Under the pieces are notes generated by a model, which did no database searches, had not been told where the DNA came from, and saw nothing but the letters and a program-made list of their open reading frames with translations. Position numbers and translations under genes: made by a program. A stretch of DNA of 64,000 bases, taken from positions 186,001-250,000 of the forward strand of contig NZ_CP009451.1 in assembly GCF_000757825.1 (NCBI RefSeq), read 5' to 3'. Of this stretch, positions 7,947 through 16,384 are shown in pieces (position 1 is the stretch's first letter; each line of letters starts with the position of its first letter). The DNA is from Cedecea neteri (GTDB taxonomy: Bacteria; Pseudomonadota; Gammaproteobacteria; Enterobacterales; Enterobacteriaceae).

Positions 7947-8501
7947 ATGGATAAAACTCTGGTAGAACAGCAGGTAAAACTGATGCAGGCGGTTGCTGAA
8001 GGCGACCGCCGCGCATTTGAACAACTCTATCGTCTGACTTCGCCCCATCTTTTTGCCGTCGCGCTGCGCACCGTTCAGCGGCGGGCGTGGGCAGAAGAAA
8101 TTCTGCATGATGCATTTCTTACGGTGTGGAACCGGGCATCAGGCTACGATCCCGCGTTAAGTGCTCCCGTGACCTGGCTGACCCATATTGTTCGCAATCG
8201 CTGCATCGACTGGCTCCGCAGCGGGCAATCCCGCGCCGCAAACCAGGAAGAAGAACTCAGCGACAACGCCGCCGATATGGAAAGCGAAGCAGACAACGGC
8301 TGGTGTGACGAACAGCAGGCAGGGCGCCTGCGTGGCTGCCTGGAAGGACTCAGCAGCGAACAGCGGCAGAGCGTGGTGCTGGCCTACTATCAGGGCATGT
8401 CCCACGGTGATATCGCCGACTGGCTGCAGCAGCCGCTCGGCACGGTAAAAAGTTGGATCCGCAGGGCGCTGGATCACCTTAAGGATTGCGTCGGACTATG
8501 A
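7947..8501 (+). CDS. ECF RNA polymerase sigma factor (SigK-like)
   Basis: A 184-residue sigma factor with only regions 2 and 4, as in the extracytoplasmic-function group. Region 2 spans about residues 15-90 (FEQLYRLTSPHLFAVALR, then AEEILHDAFLTVWNRA and WLTHIVRNRCIDWLR). Region 4 spans about 128-180 (LSSEQRQSVVLAYYQGMSHGDIA, then GTVKSWIRRALDHL). Its stop overlaps the start of the anti-sigma gene (ATGA at 8498-8501), which implies translational coupling. It lies 43 bp after the fasciclin gene behind a hairpin. By analogy with SigK it would be held by the membrane anti-sigma partner and released by an unknown envelope signal. Confidence 0.92.
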   Translation: MDKTLVEQQVKLMQAVAEGDRRAFEQLYRLTSPHLFAVALRTVQRRAWAEEILHDAFLTVWNRASGYDPALSAPVTWLTHIVRNRCIDWLRSGQSRAANQEEELSDNAADMESEADNGWCDEQQAGRLRGCLEGLSSEQRQSVVLAYYQGMSHGDIADWLQQPLGTVKSWIRRALDHLKDCVGL

Positions 8502-9157
8502 ACAGCAGCCAACCAAGAGATAACGCACTGGCCTCTGAATACGCGCTGGGTACGCTGCGCGGCAGGGCGCGTTTGCGCTTCGAAAAACGTCTCCAGGCCG
8601 AGCCGGAGCTTGCCGCGCTCGTGGGCCGCTGGCAAACCCTGCTTGGTGGGCTGGACAGTCAGCTCCAGGCGCAACAACCGCCGGAAACCGTCTGGAAGAA
8701 AATTCAGCTTAGCCTGCCGCCTGAGCGTAACGTCGTCGTGCCTTCCCGCTGGAGCTGGAACTACCTCGGCTGGGCGCTCGCCGCCGGGCTTGCCGCCGTT
8801 ACTCTGGTGCCGTATTTCAGCCCCAAAGCGCCTGAACTTGCGCCGCTTATGGTGCTTAACGGCAGCGGCCAGCAGGGGCAGTGGCTGGTTAGCGCCGACG
8901 GCGACCGTAAAACGCTGCGCCTGACGCCGCTGCAGCTGGCCTCCGTCTCCGCCAGTAATAGCCTGCAGCTGTGGGCTATCCCGGTTGGCGCGAAGCCGGT
9001 TTCTCTGGGGCTGTTGGACAGTAAAGCGGTGACGCAATTGAGTAACGGTAACGTGACGTTGTCACGAGGTGTGACGATCGCTATCAGCCTTGAGCCGCAG
9101 GGCGGCTCGCCGACCGGGCAGCCAACGGGGCCGGTGGTGTATAGCGGGGTACTGTAG
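8498..9157 (+). CDS. RskA-type membrane anti-sigma factor
   Basis: A 219-residue protein. The N-terminal 80 residues (ALASEYALGTLRGRARLRFEKRL) are the anti-sigma domain that binds the sigma factor in the cytoplasm. One transmembrane segment follows at about residues 90-108 (WNYLGWALAAGLAAVTLVPYF). The rest is a periplasmic RskA domain containing NSLQLWAIPVGAKPVSLGLL and ending GSPTGQPTGPVVYSGVL. I use the ATG at 8498, which overlaps the sigma stop, rather than the upstream TTG. It is the last gene of the operon and is followed by stacked hairpins. Confidence 0.9.
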   Translation: MNSSQPRDNALASEYALGTLRGRARLRFEKRLQAEPELAALVGRWQTLLGGLDSQLQAQQPPETVWKKIQLSLPPERNVVVPSRWSWNYLGWALAAGLAAVTLVPYFSPKAPELAPLMVLNGSGQQGQWLVSADGDRKTLRLTPLQLASVSASNSLQLWAIPVGAKPVSLGLLDSKAVTQLSNGNVTLSRGVTIAISLEPQGGSPTGQPTGPVVYSGVL

Positions 9158-9172
9158 GGTCTGTTTCCCCTG

Positions 9173-9219
9173 CACGTTCAGAGCACGGTGAACGTGTGAG
9201 GGGGATAACGCCATCCCCC
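9173..9219 (+). terminator. Tandem hairpins after the anti-sigma gene
   Basis: Two adjacent perfect stems, of 8 bp (CACGTTCA/TGAACGTG) and 7 bp (GGGGGAT/ATCCCCC), lie 16 to 62 bases past the rskA stop. No T-run follows, so they may act as an mRNA end stabiliser or a Rho-assisted terminator. Confidence 0.4.
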
Positions 9220-9502
9220 GAACAGCCCCGGCGCCCGACAGCTCAACCCCGCCTGAGTTGGGTCATAACCGGGGGCGATGAGAGCCGGGAACAAGGGCGT
9301 GGCTTTGAGACTTGCAGCGACTGTGACTTTCAACGTGGCCGCACGCTAAAAGCGAGGCACGGTTCCGGCTTAAATCGCCTCGGTTTTCTCTCCGACTGGC
9401 CAGGGTCCGGACGTCGGGAACGCATCTCAGCCGACCCAGGACTGGGAGATAAAACGGAGGTCTGCCGCTTTAGCGGTCGATTTATTTGGCCGGGAGTCCG
9501 GG

Positions 9503-9535
9503 GTCTCGGGGGAATGACGGTGATTCTCCCGAGAC
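9503..9535. repeat. Long perfect hairpin inside the non-coding region
   Basis: GTCTCGGG-G-GAAT pairs with ATTC-T-CCCGAGAC across a 7-base loop: 13 consecutive pairs with a single G-U. It is the strongest secondary structure in the 539-bp gap. Confidence 0.7.
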
Positions 9536-9658
9536 GTTCACGAGTTTGATGGCTGCATATAAAACAGGACTGGAGGTGAACGGAATGTTTGCCGTCCCTA
9601 CATAATCGTGGGAATTTGTGACTAAGGGATGCCAAAGAGTGAAATCTGAGACTTGATC

Positions 9659-9694
9659 CCCTCTCCCCGGCGGGGAGAGGGTCAGGGTGAGGGG
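9659..9694. repeat. REP-like palindrome downstream of ansP
   Basis: CCCTCTCCCC-GGC-GGGGAGAGGG followed by TCAGGGTGAGGGG is the form of a repetitive extragenic palindrome seen in many gammaproteobacterial genomes. It lies 3' of ansP, the usual place for a transcript-end or mRNA-stabilising element. Confidence 0.65.
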
Positions 9695-9696
9695 CA

Positions 9697-11145
9697 CTAC
9701 TCGTGGTGGTCGTGAACCTGTTGGGCCACTTCATGCACGCGCTTACGTGCGCCAAACCAGCCCAGCGTCAGCAGAATCGCCAGCACCGGAATAGAGGCAA
9801 TGGTGAAGGTCCCATTCGGGTAGTCCATCGCCATCAGCACCAGTACGCCGAGCAGGAACAGCAGCGTCAACCATGAGGTAAACGGCGCGCCCGGCAGCTT
9901 GAAGCTCACGTCGTCAGCTTTCCCTTCTTTAATCGCCTTGCGCAGACGAATCTGGCACAGCACGATAAACGCCCAGGAGGTGATGATGCCCAGTGACGCC
10001 ATATTCAATACAATCTCAAACACCTGAGATGGCACCAGATAGTTGAGGAACACGCCAAGCACGTACACGCCGCTGGTGACCAGAATCCCGGCATACGGCA
10101 CCTGATTCTTGCTCATCTTCGACATGAACAGCGGCGCGGAACCGCCCATCGACATTGAACGCAGAATACGCCCGGTGCAGTACAGGCCAGAGTTCAGACT
10201 AGAGAGCGCGGCTGTCAGCACCACGATGTTCATCACGTCGCCGATGTAAGGCACGCCGAGCTTCGAGAAGAAGGTCACAAACGGGCTTTGTCCCGCCTGA
10301 TAGGCGTTCCACGGCAGCAACAGCACCAGCAGCACGACGGAGCCGACATAGAACAGGCCGATACGCCAGATAACGCTGTTGATCGCCTTTGGCACCATGG
10401 TTTTCGGGTCTTTACATTCCCCGGCCGCGGTGCCGACTAATTCAATAGAGGCGAAAGCGAAGACTACGCCCTGAATCAGCACCAGCGCGGGCAGCAGGCC
10501 GTGGGGGAAGAAGCCGCCGTTATCGGTTATCAGGTGGAAGCCGGTGCTGTTGCCGTCAATCGGTTTCCCTGTGCCGAGGAAAATGGTCCCGACAATCAGG
10601 AAGGCGACGATCGCCAACACTTTGACCAGCGCAAACCAGAACTCCATTTCGGCGAACCACTTCACGCCAATCATGTTCATTGCCGCGACCACGGCCAGCG
10701 CACCGAGCGCGAAGACCCACTGCGGCACGTCCCCGAACGCGCCCCAATAGTGCATGTAGAGCGCAACGGCGGTGATGTCCACGATCCCGGTCATCGCCCA
10801 GTTGACGAAGTACATCCAGCCACAAACGTAGGCGGCCTTTTCCCCGAGAAACTCACGGGTGTATGAAACGAAGCTGCCGCTGGAAGGGCGATGGATAACC
10901 AGCTCGCCCAAAGCGCGAAGGATGAAGAAAGAGAAAATACCGCAAACCAGATAGATTAACGCCAGCGCGGGCCCTGCGGCCTGCAGGCGAGCACCTGCGC
11001 CGAGGAACAGGCCGGTACCGATGGCGCCGCCGATGGCAATCATCTGCACGTGGCGGTTGCCCATTGCCTGGTGATACCCCGAGTCCTGAGAATTCAACCA
11101 GCGCCGTTTGGCGGCGCGGTGTTCCGCTTCAGTCTTTGTTTTCAT
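9697..11145 (-). CDS. ansP: AnsP, L-asparagine permease
   Basis: A 482-residue amino-acid/polyamine/organocation superfamily permease with about 12 transmembrane helices, matching E. coli AnsP, the inner-membrane proton-coupled asparagine importer. The first helix carries the family signature GGAIGTGLFLGAGARLQAAGPAL. The substrate loop GVVFAFASIELVGTAAGECKDP and the stretch KLPGAPFTSWLTLLFLLGVLV are as in E. coli. The C-terminal tail is shorter than in E. coli and ends in a His-rich VHDHHE. In E. coli ansP is also near yncD, so the neighbourhood is partly conserved, with the sigma-fasciclin operon inserted between. Confidence 0.94.
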   Translation of the reverse strand: MKTKTEAEHRAAKRRWLNSQDSGYHQAMGNRHVQMIAIGGAIGTGLFLGAGARLQAAGPALALIYLVCGIFSFFILRALGELVIHRPSSGSFVSYTREFLGEKAAYVCGWMYFVNWAMTGIVDITAVALYMHYWGAFGDVPQWVFALGALAVVAAMNMIGVKWFAEMEFWFALVKVLAIVAFLIVGTIFLGTGKPIDGNSTGFHLITDNGGFFPHGLLPALVLIQGVVFAFASIELVGTAAGECKDPKTMVPKAINSVIWRIGLFYVGSVVLLVLLLPWNAYQAGQSPFVTFFSKLGVPYIGDVMNIVVLTAALSSLNSGLYCTGRILRSMSMGGSAPLFMSKMSKNQVPYAGILVTSGVYVLGVFLNYLVPSQVFEIVLNMASLGIITSWAFIVLCQIRLRKAIKEGKADDVSFKLPGAPFTSWLTLLFLLGVLVLMAMDYPNGTFTIASIPVLAILLTLGWFGARKRVHEVAQQVHDHHE

Positions 11146-11355
11146 TGAGATTCCTGTCTGCCTTTGAGTTAAAAAGCGCCGTCCTTTTCCGCCCGTTAAT
11201 TCTGGCTGCGGGGGCCGTAAAAAAGAGGGCGAGGAATCCTGCCAGAAAATTGAATGAGAATCAAAATTACAAACTTGTCATTTTAGTGGCGGCGTTCTGT
11301 TGGTGTGACGGGCGTAACATTCCTGATATACCAGGACTCTGAGAAGGGCTGCATC
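11146..11355. other. Upstream region of ansP
   Basis: A 210-bp gap before ansP, on the side of the adaptor fossil. It should hold the ansP promoter, but I could not single out a convincing -35/-10 pair or operator. GAGAAGGG at 11341-11348 is a good Shine-Dalgarno for the decayed gene that follows. Confidence 0.4.
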
Positions 11356-11573
11356 ATGAACATTAAATGGTCAAAAAAACGGCTCGCGGCAGCCTTGCGC
11401 AACCGGGCAGCACCTTGCCGATGGTCAGCATTAATCAGTTTGACCCTATTGGCGCCGGCAGCACGCCGGACGTTGTCGTCTTACCGCCGCAGGCGGTGCA
11501 GGATGGCCCGGGCGCGGCAGTACGTTTACGCTCTCGTTGCCGCGACACGAAACGCTTAAATAACGCAGAATAA
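11356..11573 (+). pseudogene. Remnant of an RND-efflux periplasmic adaptor gene
   Basis: A decayed membrane-fusion-protein gene. After GAGAAGGG, an ATG at 11356 opens MNIKWSKKRLAAAL, a typical start. A second frame then gives GSLAQPGSTLPMVSINQFDPI (residues in the 11367 frame), the beta-barrel motif of RND adaptors such as MdtA. It runs directly into VVVLPPQAVQDGPGAAV, which normally lies over 100 residues further on. So at least two internal deletions, one causing a frame change, have removed most of the gene. It should not make a working product. It sits 178 bp before an intact adaptor gene of the other (MacA) class. The call rests on motif recall. Confidence 0.65.
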
Positions 11574-11750
11574 TCTCTCCTTGCAGGAACGAAATTAAGC
11601 GCAATGAGTCTCAGTGACGTAAACAGGTAGCCCTTTGTCCTCTTCAGGATAAAATCTAAACTGATGCGTCGTGTTTAGCTCCAGTAGAGACTGGGGCGTT
11701 CACTATGAGGCCCTGGATCACCGCTTTAATCGTTATGGAAAACCTGCACA

Positions 11751-12938
11751 ATGCTAACGAAATTCCTCTCGCGCCGCGCCGTCGCCCTGGCCGTGGTGCT
11801 ACTCACCGTTCTTATCATCGCGTTGTTCTTCTTTCTGAGAAGCCCGGATGTGCCCGACTATGTCACGGCCCCCGTGCGCAAGGGGGATATAGAAAATTCC
11901 GTCCTGGCGACCGGCCGCATCGACGCCATTGAACGCGTTAACGTCGGGGCGCAGGTTTCAGGCCAGGTCAAGTCGCTTAAAGTGAAGCTGGGCGACCACG
12001 TGACCAAAGGGCAGTCGATTGCCGACATTGATGACGTGCCGCAGCGGAACGACCTGCGTAACGCCGAAGCAGCGCTAAACGTGGTCAAAGCCGATCTGCA
12101 GGCTAAGCAAGCGCTCCTGAAACAATCTGAACTGCGATTTAAACGCCAGCGCCAGATGCTGAGTGAAGATGCCAGCTCGCGCGAAGATTTTGAATCTGCC
12201 GAGGCAACGCTTGCCACCACGCGCGCTGAATTACTGTCACTGAATGCCAAACTTGTTCAGGCGCAGATAGAGGTTGATAAGAAAAAGGTCGACCTTGGCT
12301 ATACGCGAGTCCTGGCGCCGATGGACGGCATTGTTATCGCCGTTGTCACGCAGCAGGGGCAGACCGTAAACTCCAGCCAGAGCGCGCCGACCATTATTAA
12401 GCTGGCCCGTCTCGACGTCATGACCATCAAGGCGCAGATCTCTGAGGCCGATATCACCAAAATTTCTGCCGGTCAAAAAGCCCGCTTCACGATTTTCTCC
12501 GAGCCGGACAAACACTATGACGCGACGCTGCGCACCGTTGAGCTGGCGCCGGAGTCGGTAATGAAAGATGACTCTCTTGCCGGCAGCAGCACGGCATCCG
12601 GTTCTGGCACTTCCAATGCGTCCGTCTATTACAACGCTCTGCTCGACGTTCCAAACCCAGAGAATCGTCTCCGTATAGCGATGACCGCTCAGGTCACGCT
12701 GCTAGCCGGAGAAGCCAAAGATACGCTGTTGGTGCCGATCCAGGCCGTGCGTAAAGCCGAAGAAAATAAGCAGCAGGTTCAGGTGCTCACGGCTAACGGC
12801 AAGCTGGAAACCCGGGAGGTGAAAACCGGGATTACCAACAACGTGGATATTCAGATCCTCGAGGGCTTAAACGTCGGGGAAAATGTGGTGCTGTCGCAGC
12901 CGGGTGAGAAAGCGCCTGGGGAAGGGTTTGTGCTGTGA
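11751..12938 (+). CDS. MacA-like periplasmic adaptor of an ABC efflux pump
   Basis: A 395-residue membrane-fusion protein. One N-terminal membrane anchor (residues 9-30, VALAVVLLTVLIIALFFFL) is followed by the lipoyl half-motif NVGAQVSGQVKSLKVKLGDHV and a long alpha-hairpin at about residues 95-180. The second lipoyl half (LGYTRVLAPMDGIVIAVVTQQGQTV) and beta-barrel plus membrane-proximal domains follow. This is the MacA layout, which links an inner-membrane MacB to an outer-membrane channel. The gene overlaps macB by 4 bases. Because an outer-membrane factor gene follows, this operon is closer in make-up to PvdRT-OpmQ or macAB-OMF sets than to E. coli macAB, which borrows TolC. The substrate is unknown. 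Confidence 0.9.
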   Translation: MLTKFLSRRAVALAVVLLTVLIIALFFFLRSPDVPDYVTAPVRKGDIENSVLATGRIDAIERVNVGAQVSGQVKSLKVKLGDHVTKGQSIADIDDVPQRNDLRNAEAALNVVKADLQAKQALLKQSELRFKRQRQMLSEDASSREDFESAEATLATTRAELLSLNAKLVQAQIEVDKKKVDLGYTRVLAPMDGIVIAVVTQQGQTVNSSQSAPTIIKLARLDVMTIKAQISEADITKISAGQKARFTIFSEPDKHYDATLRTVELAPESVMKDDSLAGSSTASGSGTSNASVYYNALLDVPNPENRLRIAMTAQVTLLAGEAKDTLLVPIQAVRKAEENKQQVQVLTANGKLETREVKTGITNNVDIQILEGLNVGENVVLSQPGEKAPGEGFVL

Positions 12939-14875
12939 GCAACATCATTGAGCTGAAGGGTATCAGCCGGACCTATGGCAACGGCGGCCAGGCGCTGACC
13001 GTCCTGAAAAACGTGAGTCTGACCATCGCGGCGGGAGAAATGGTGGCCATCATTGGCGCCTCGGGTTCGGGTAAATCGACCCTGATGAACATTATGGGCT
13101 GCCTTGACGTGCCCGACCGCGGGGATTACTTCATCGGCGGGCAAAACGCCGCTCAACTTTCGCCGGATGAGCTGGCCAGGGTGCGCCGGGAACATATCGG
13201 CTTTATCTTCCAGCGCTACCATTTGATGCCCGACCTTAGCGCCCTGGGCAACGTTGAGATCCCGGCCATTTACGCCAACAGCGAGCGCGACAAACGTCGG
13301 CTGCGGGCGGCGGCTTTGCTTGGCAGGCTTGGGCTGGAAGGCCGCGAGCACCATAAGCCCGGCGAGCTTTCCGGCGGCCAGCAGCAGCGCGTGAGTATTG
13401 CCCGCTCGCTGATTAACGGTGGGGAGATAATTCTGGCGGATGAGCCGACCGGCGCGCTGGATTCTCAGTCCGGGCAGGAAGTGTTAGCCATCCTGAGCGA
13501 GCTTAACCAGCGCGGCCATACGGTGGTGATGGTGACCCACGATATGAAAGTGGCACAGCACGCACGGCGTATTATCGAGCTGCGCGACGGCGAAATTATC
13601 GCCGATAGCGGCAGTTGCGTAACCGCCACGGAAACGCTGCCGCCGCCCAACCGTACCCGGCAAAGCCGCTGGCAAAGCTTGCTCGACCGTACGCGTGAAT
13701 CGCTGCAAATGGCGCTCAAAGCGATGAACGCGCACCGTTTACGTACCACGCTAACCATGACCGGGATAATTTTCGGTATTGCCGCCGTGGTCACCGTTGT
13801 GGCGCTGGGCGAGGGGGCGAAGCAGAAGACGCTGGAGAATATTAAGGATCTGGGTACCAACGTGGTCAGCATCTATCCCGGCCGGGATTTCTTTGATGAC
13901 AGCATCGAGGGCATTCGAACGCTGGTGCCGGCAGACGCTGAGGCGCTGGCGAAGCAGGGCTTTGTCGACAGCGTAAGCCCGGAGGTTAGCGCCTCAGACA
14001 ACATTCGTTTTCTCGGTAAATCCGCAACCGCTTCGATCAACGGCGTCGGGCGAGATCACTTCCGCGTAAACGGCATTCAGCTTCTGCAAGGGGCTACCTT
14101 CAGGGACGATCGTAACGCGCTGCAGGAAGTGATTATCGATGAGAACGCCCGCAAAGCGCTATTCGACGACGCCGGGCTGCAGGCGCTGGGGCAAATCGTT
14201 TTTCTGGGTTCCGTTCCGGCACGCGTGGTGGGCATCGCCCAAAGTAACAACCGGAGCTACGCGCCTAACCGCATTACCGTGTGGATGCCCTACAGCACGG
14301 TGATGTACCGCATGGTAGGCAAACCGGTTTTGAGCAGCATCAGCGTCCGACTCAAAGACAATGTGGCTAACGAGGCGGCGGTAAGCGCCATTTCTCAGCT
14401 GCTAACCCAGCGCCACGGCGTGAAAGATTTCCAGCTCTATAACTTCGAACAGATCAGAAAATCTATCGAACGCACCTCGATGACCTTTAGCATTTTGATT
14501 CTGATGGTCGCCTGCATCTCGCTGATGATCGGCAGTATCGGGGTGATGAACATCATGCTGGTCTCCGTGACCGAAAGAACCCATGAAATCGGCGTGCGCA
14601 TGGCGGTAGGTGCGCGACGGAGCGACATCATGCAGCAGTTTATGATTGAAGCCGTACTGGTTTGCCTGATTGGCGGGGCGCTGGGCATTGCGCTTTCTTA
14701 TGCCGCAGGCGCGTTATTTACCGCCCTGGCGGGCGGAATGTTCACGGCTATTTATTCGTGGCAGGCCGCTGCCGCCGCGTTCTGTTGTTCAACATTAATC
14801 GGCATGATCTTCGGTTATCTCCCCGCCCGCAAAGCGGCAAGGATGGACCCGGTCGTTTCACTGGCCAGCGAGTAA
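12935..14875 (+). CDS. MacB-like ABC transporter (ATPase fused to permease)
   Basis: A 646-residue MacB-type protein. The N-terminal ATPase has Walker [10 protein letters not shown] (about residue 41), signature [15 protein letters not shown], Walker [10 protein letters not shown] and the H-loop VMVTHD. One membrane helix near residue 270 ([21 protein letters not shown]) precedes a large periplasmic MacB_PCD domain. The FtsX-like portion with three helices completes it ([35 protein letters not shown]). The start is GTG 12935, in a GTGA overlap with the adaptor stop. It would power extrusion of a periplasmic substrate such as a macrolide or siderophore through the adaptor and the next gene's channel. 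Confidence 0.93.
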   Translation: MSNIIELKGISRTYGNGGQALTVLKNVSLTIAAGEMVAIIGASGSGKSTLMNIMGCLDVPDRGDYFIGGQNAAQLSPDELARVRREHIGFIFQRYHLMPDLSALGNVEIPAIYANSERDKRRLRAAALLGRLGLEGREHHKPGELSGGQQQRVSIARSLINGGEIILADEPTGALDSQSGQEVLAILSELNQRGHTVVMVTHDMKVAQHARRIIELRDGEIIADSGSCVTATETLPPPNRTRQSRWQSLLDRTRESLQMALKAMNAHRLRTTLTMTGIIFGIAAVVTVVALGEGAKQKTLENIKDLGTNVVSIYPGRDFFDDSIEGIRTLVPADAEALAKQGFVDSVSPEVSASDNIRFLGKSATASINGVGRDHFRVNGIQLLQGATFRDDRNALQEVIIDENARKALFDDAGLQALGQIVFLGSVPARVVGIAQSNNRSYAPNRITVWMPYSTVMYRMVGKPVLSSISVRLKDNVANEAAVSAISQLLTQRHGVKDFQLYNFEQIRKSIERTSMTFSILILMVACISLMIGSIGVMNIMLVSVTERTHEIGVRMAVGARRSDIMQQFMIEAVLVCLIGGALGIALSYAAGALFTALAGGMFTAIYSWQAAAAAFCCSTLIGMIFGYLPARKAARMDPVVSLASE

Positions 14876-14878
14876 CCT

Positions 14879-16249
14879 ATGAAAATTTTATCACCTTTGG
14901 CTATATGCCTTGCCGCCGCGTTCAGCGCAGGCTGCGCAAATACGCTTAAAAGCGATTATCACGCGCCCGAAGTGAGCTATCCCGCCAGCTGGAACAAGAG
15001 CGAGCCGGTCGGAAACATTGCCCCGTTTGACTGGAAAGCGTTTAACGATCCCCAGCTCGATAGCTGGCTGCGCCAGGTCATGGCAAGCAATAACGACGTG
15101 GCTATCGCCGTGCTGCGGGTGTACCGGGCGCGACTGGACGCGGAAAGAGTCGGTATCGCCAACGATCCTGGGCTAAAAGCTTCGCTGGGCGTAGACGGAA
15201 AAACCCCGCTGAATAACTCGTCCGGCTGGACAAAAGGCAGCTCTGCCAGCCTCAGCACCAGCTATGAGCTGGATCTCTGGGGGAAAATAGCCCGCCAGCG
15301 CGATGCGGCGGAGTGGGCAAGTCATGCCAGCGAAGAAGATTTACGCGCCGCACGCCTGACGCTGCTTTCAGAGACCAGCAATAATTACTGGCGCATCGGC
15401 TTTGTGAACCAACAAATCGACGTGCTCCAGCAGAGCATCGGCTATGCAAAAGAGACGCTGCGTCTGGCGGAGGCTCGCTATCGTGCAGGTGGAGCTTCAG
15501 CCCTGGATGTCGTTGACGCTCAACAAAGCCTGCTGGCGCAGGAAAATCGACTCACCGGGCTGCAGAGGGAACGCCTGCTGGGGCTTAACCAACAGGCAGT
15601 ATTGCTCGGTACCGCGCCGGGCAGCGCTGTTGTGGAGCCAACAAAACTGCCAAAAGGAACCCTGCCGCAGGTTAACGCGAACATTCCTGCCAGCGTGCTG
15701 ATGCATCGGCCTGATATCAGCGCGCAAGAGTGGCGGGTGCGTGAAGCGCTGGCCAATGTTGATATCCGGCGTACCGAATACTATCCCGCGTTCAGCCTGA
15801 CGGGATCTCTTGGCACCGGCAGCAGCTCGCTGCTGAAAGTGCTGCATAACCCAATCGGTTCCGTTGGCGCGAGCCTGACGCTACCGTTCCTCGAGTGGCG
15901 GCAGCGGGGCGTGGAGGTGAAAATCGCCCGTAACGATTACGAGCAGCGAGTGCTGGCGTTTAAACAGTCGCTTTATAAAGCAATGAGCAGCATTGAAGAC
16001 GAACTCTCCCTGCGCAATCAGCTGTTGGCGCAGGAATTAAGGCTCCGGGAGGGGCTGGCGCTTGCGCGTAAGTCAGAGCGGCTGAATGAAGTGCGCTACC
16101 GTCAGGGGGCAGCGCGTATTTCATTCTGGCTCGATGCCCAGGAAAAACGTCGCCAGGCGGAACTGTTGCTGGATGAAAATCGCTTTAATCAGCTGCAAAA
16201 TCTGGCAAAAATTTATCTCGAGTTTGGCGGGTCGTCTAAATTCCCCTAA
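14879..16249 (+). CDS. Outer-membrane efflux lipoprotein (NodT family)
   Basis: A 456-residue TolC-like outer-membrane factor with a lipoprotein signal peptide ending in the lipobox FSAGC (Cys20). Two OEP repeats follow; the conserved YELDLWGKIARQRDAAEW, ARYRAGGASALDVVDAQQSLL and MHRPDISAQEWRVREALANVDIRRTEYYPAFSL stretches are family hallmarks. It lies 3 bp after macB, so the operon encodes a complete tripartite pump. Its presence makes the system independent of the housekeeping TolC. Confidence 0.93.
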   Translation: MKILSPLAICLAAAFSAGCANTLKSDYHAPEVSYPASWNKSEPVGNIAPFDWKAFNDPQLDSWLRQVMASNNDVAIAVLRVYRARLDAERVGIANDPGLKASLGVDGKTPLNNSSGWTKGSSASLSTSYELDLWGKIARQRDAAEWASHASEEDLRAARLTLLSETSNNYWRIGFVNQQIDVLQQSIGYAKETLRLAEARYRAGGASALDVVDAQQSLLAQENRLTGLQRERLLGLNQQAVLLGTAPGSAVVEPTKLPKGTLPQVNANIPASVLMHRPDISAQEWRVREALANVDIRRTEYYPAFSLTGSLGTGSSSLLKVLHNPIGSVGASLTLPFLEWRQRGVEVKIARNDYEQRVLAFKQSLYKAMSSIEDELSLRNQLLAQELRLREGLALARKSERLNEVRYRQGAARISFWLDAQEKRRQAELLLDENRFNQLQNLAKIYLEFGGSSKFP

Positions 16250-16298
16250 ATCTTGCTAACTCATTCTCCACAAACAGAAAACGGTTTTTCTTTCTCGG

Positions 16299-16359
16299 GC
16301 GCTCGTTTAAAGTCTGGCTGGCTTAACGTGTTTAAGCGAACAAAATGATAAACGAGCGC
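16299..16359. promoter_or_regulatory. Concentric double palindrome before the EamA gene
   Basis: An 11-bp perfect inverted repeat (GCGCTCGTTTA at 16299-16309, TAAACGAGCGC at 16349-16359) encloses GCTTAA-cgtgt-TTAAGC (16321-16337). Both dyads share the same centre, base 16329. It could be a terminator of the efflux operon, an operator or an attenuator for the EamA gene that starts 26 bp later. Confidence 0.55.
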
Positions 16360-16384
16360 TTATTTTATGGGGAAGGGTGAAGGC

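Larger units (their letters stand above)
9158..9696. other. 539-bp hairpin-rich non-coding region
   Basis: This gap between rskA and ansP holds no gene I can support. It does contain several strong dyads: CACGTTCA/TGAACGTG (9173-9196), GGGGGAT/ATCCCCC (9200-9219), CCGCTTTAGCGG (about 9463-9474), and a 13-bp stem with one G-U pair at 9503-9535. A REP-like palindrome lies at its ansP end. The only long reading frame (9196-9549) is Arg/Gly-rich and lacks family features, so I treat it as a by-product of GC-rich structured DNA. The first two hairpins probably end the sigma operon. I do not recognise the remainder as a known RNA. Confidence 0.6.

Noticed and set aside
9196..9549. 117-residue open frame in the gap after rskA
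   Set aside because: It is Arg/Gly-rich, matches no family I know, spans several strong hairpins and has no good Shine-Dalgarno; the region looks non-coding.
11705..11932. 75-residue frame overlapping the start of the macA-like gene
   Set aside because: It is out of frame with the adaptor, lacks a Shine-Dalgarno and has no family features.
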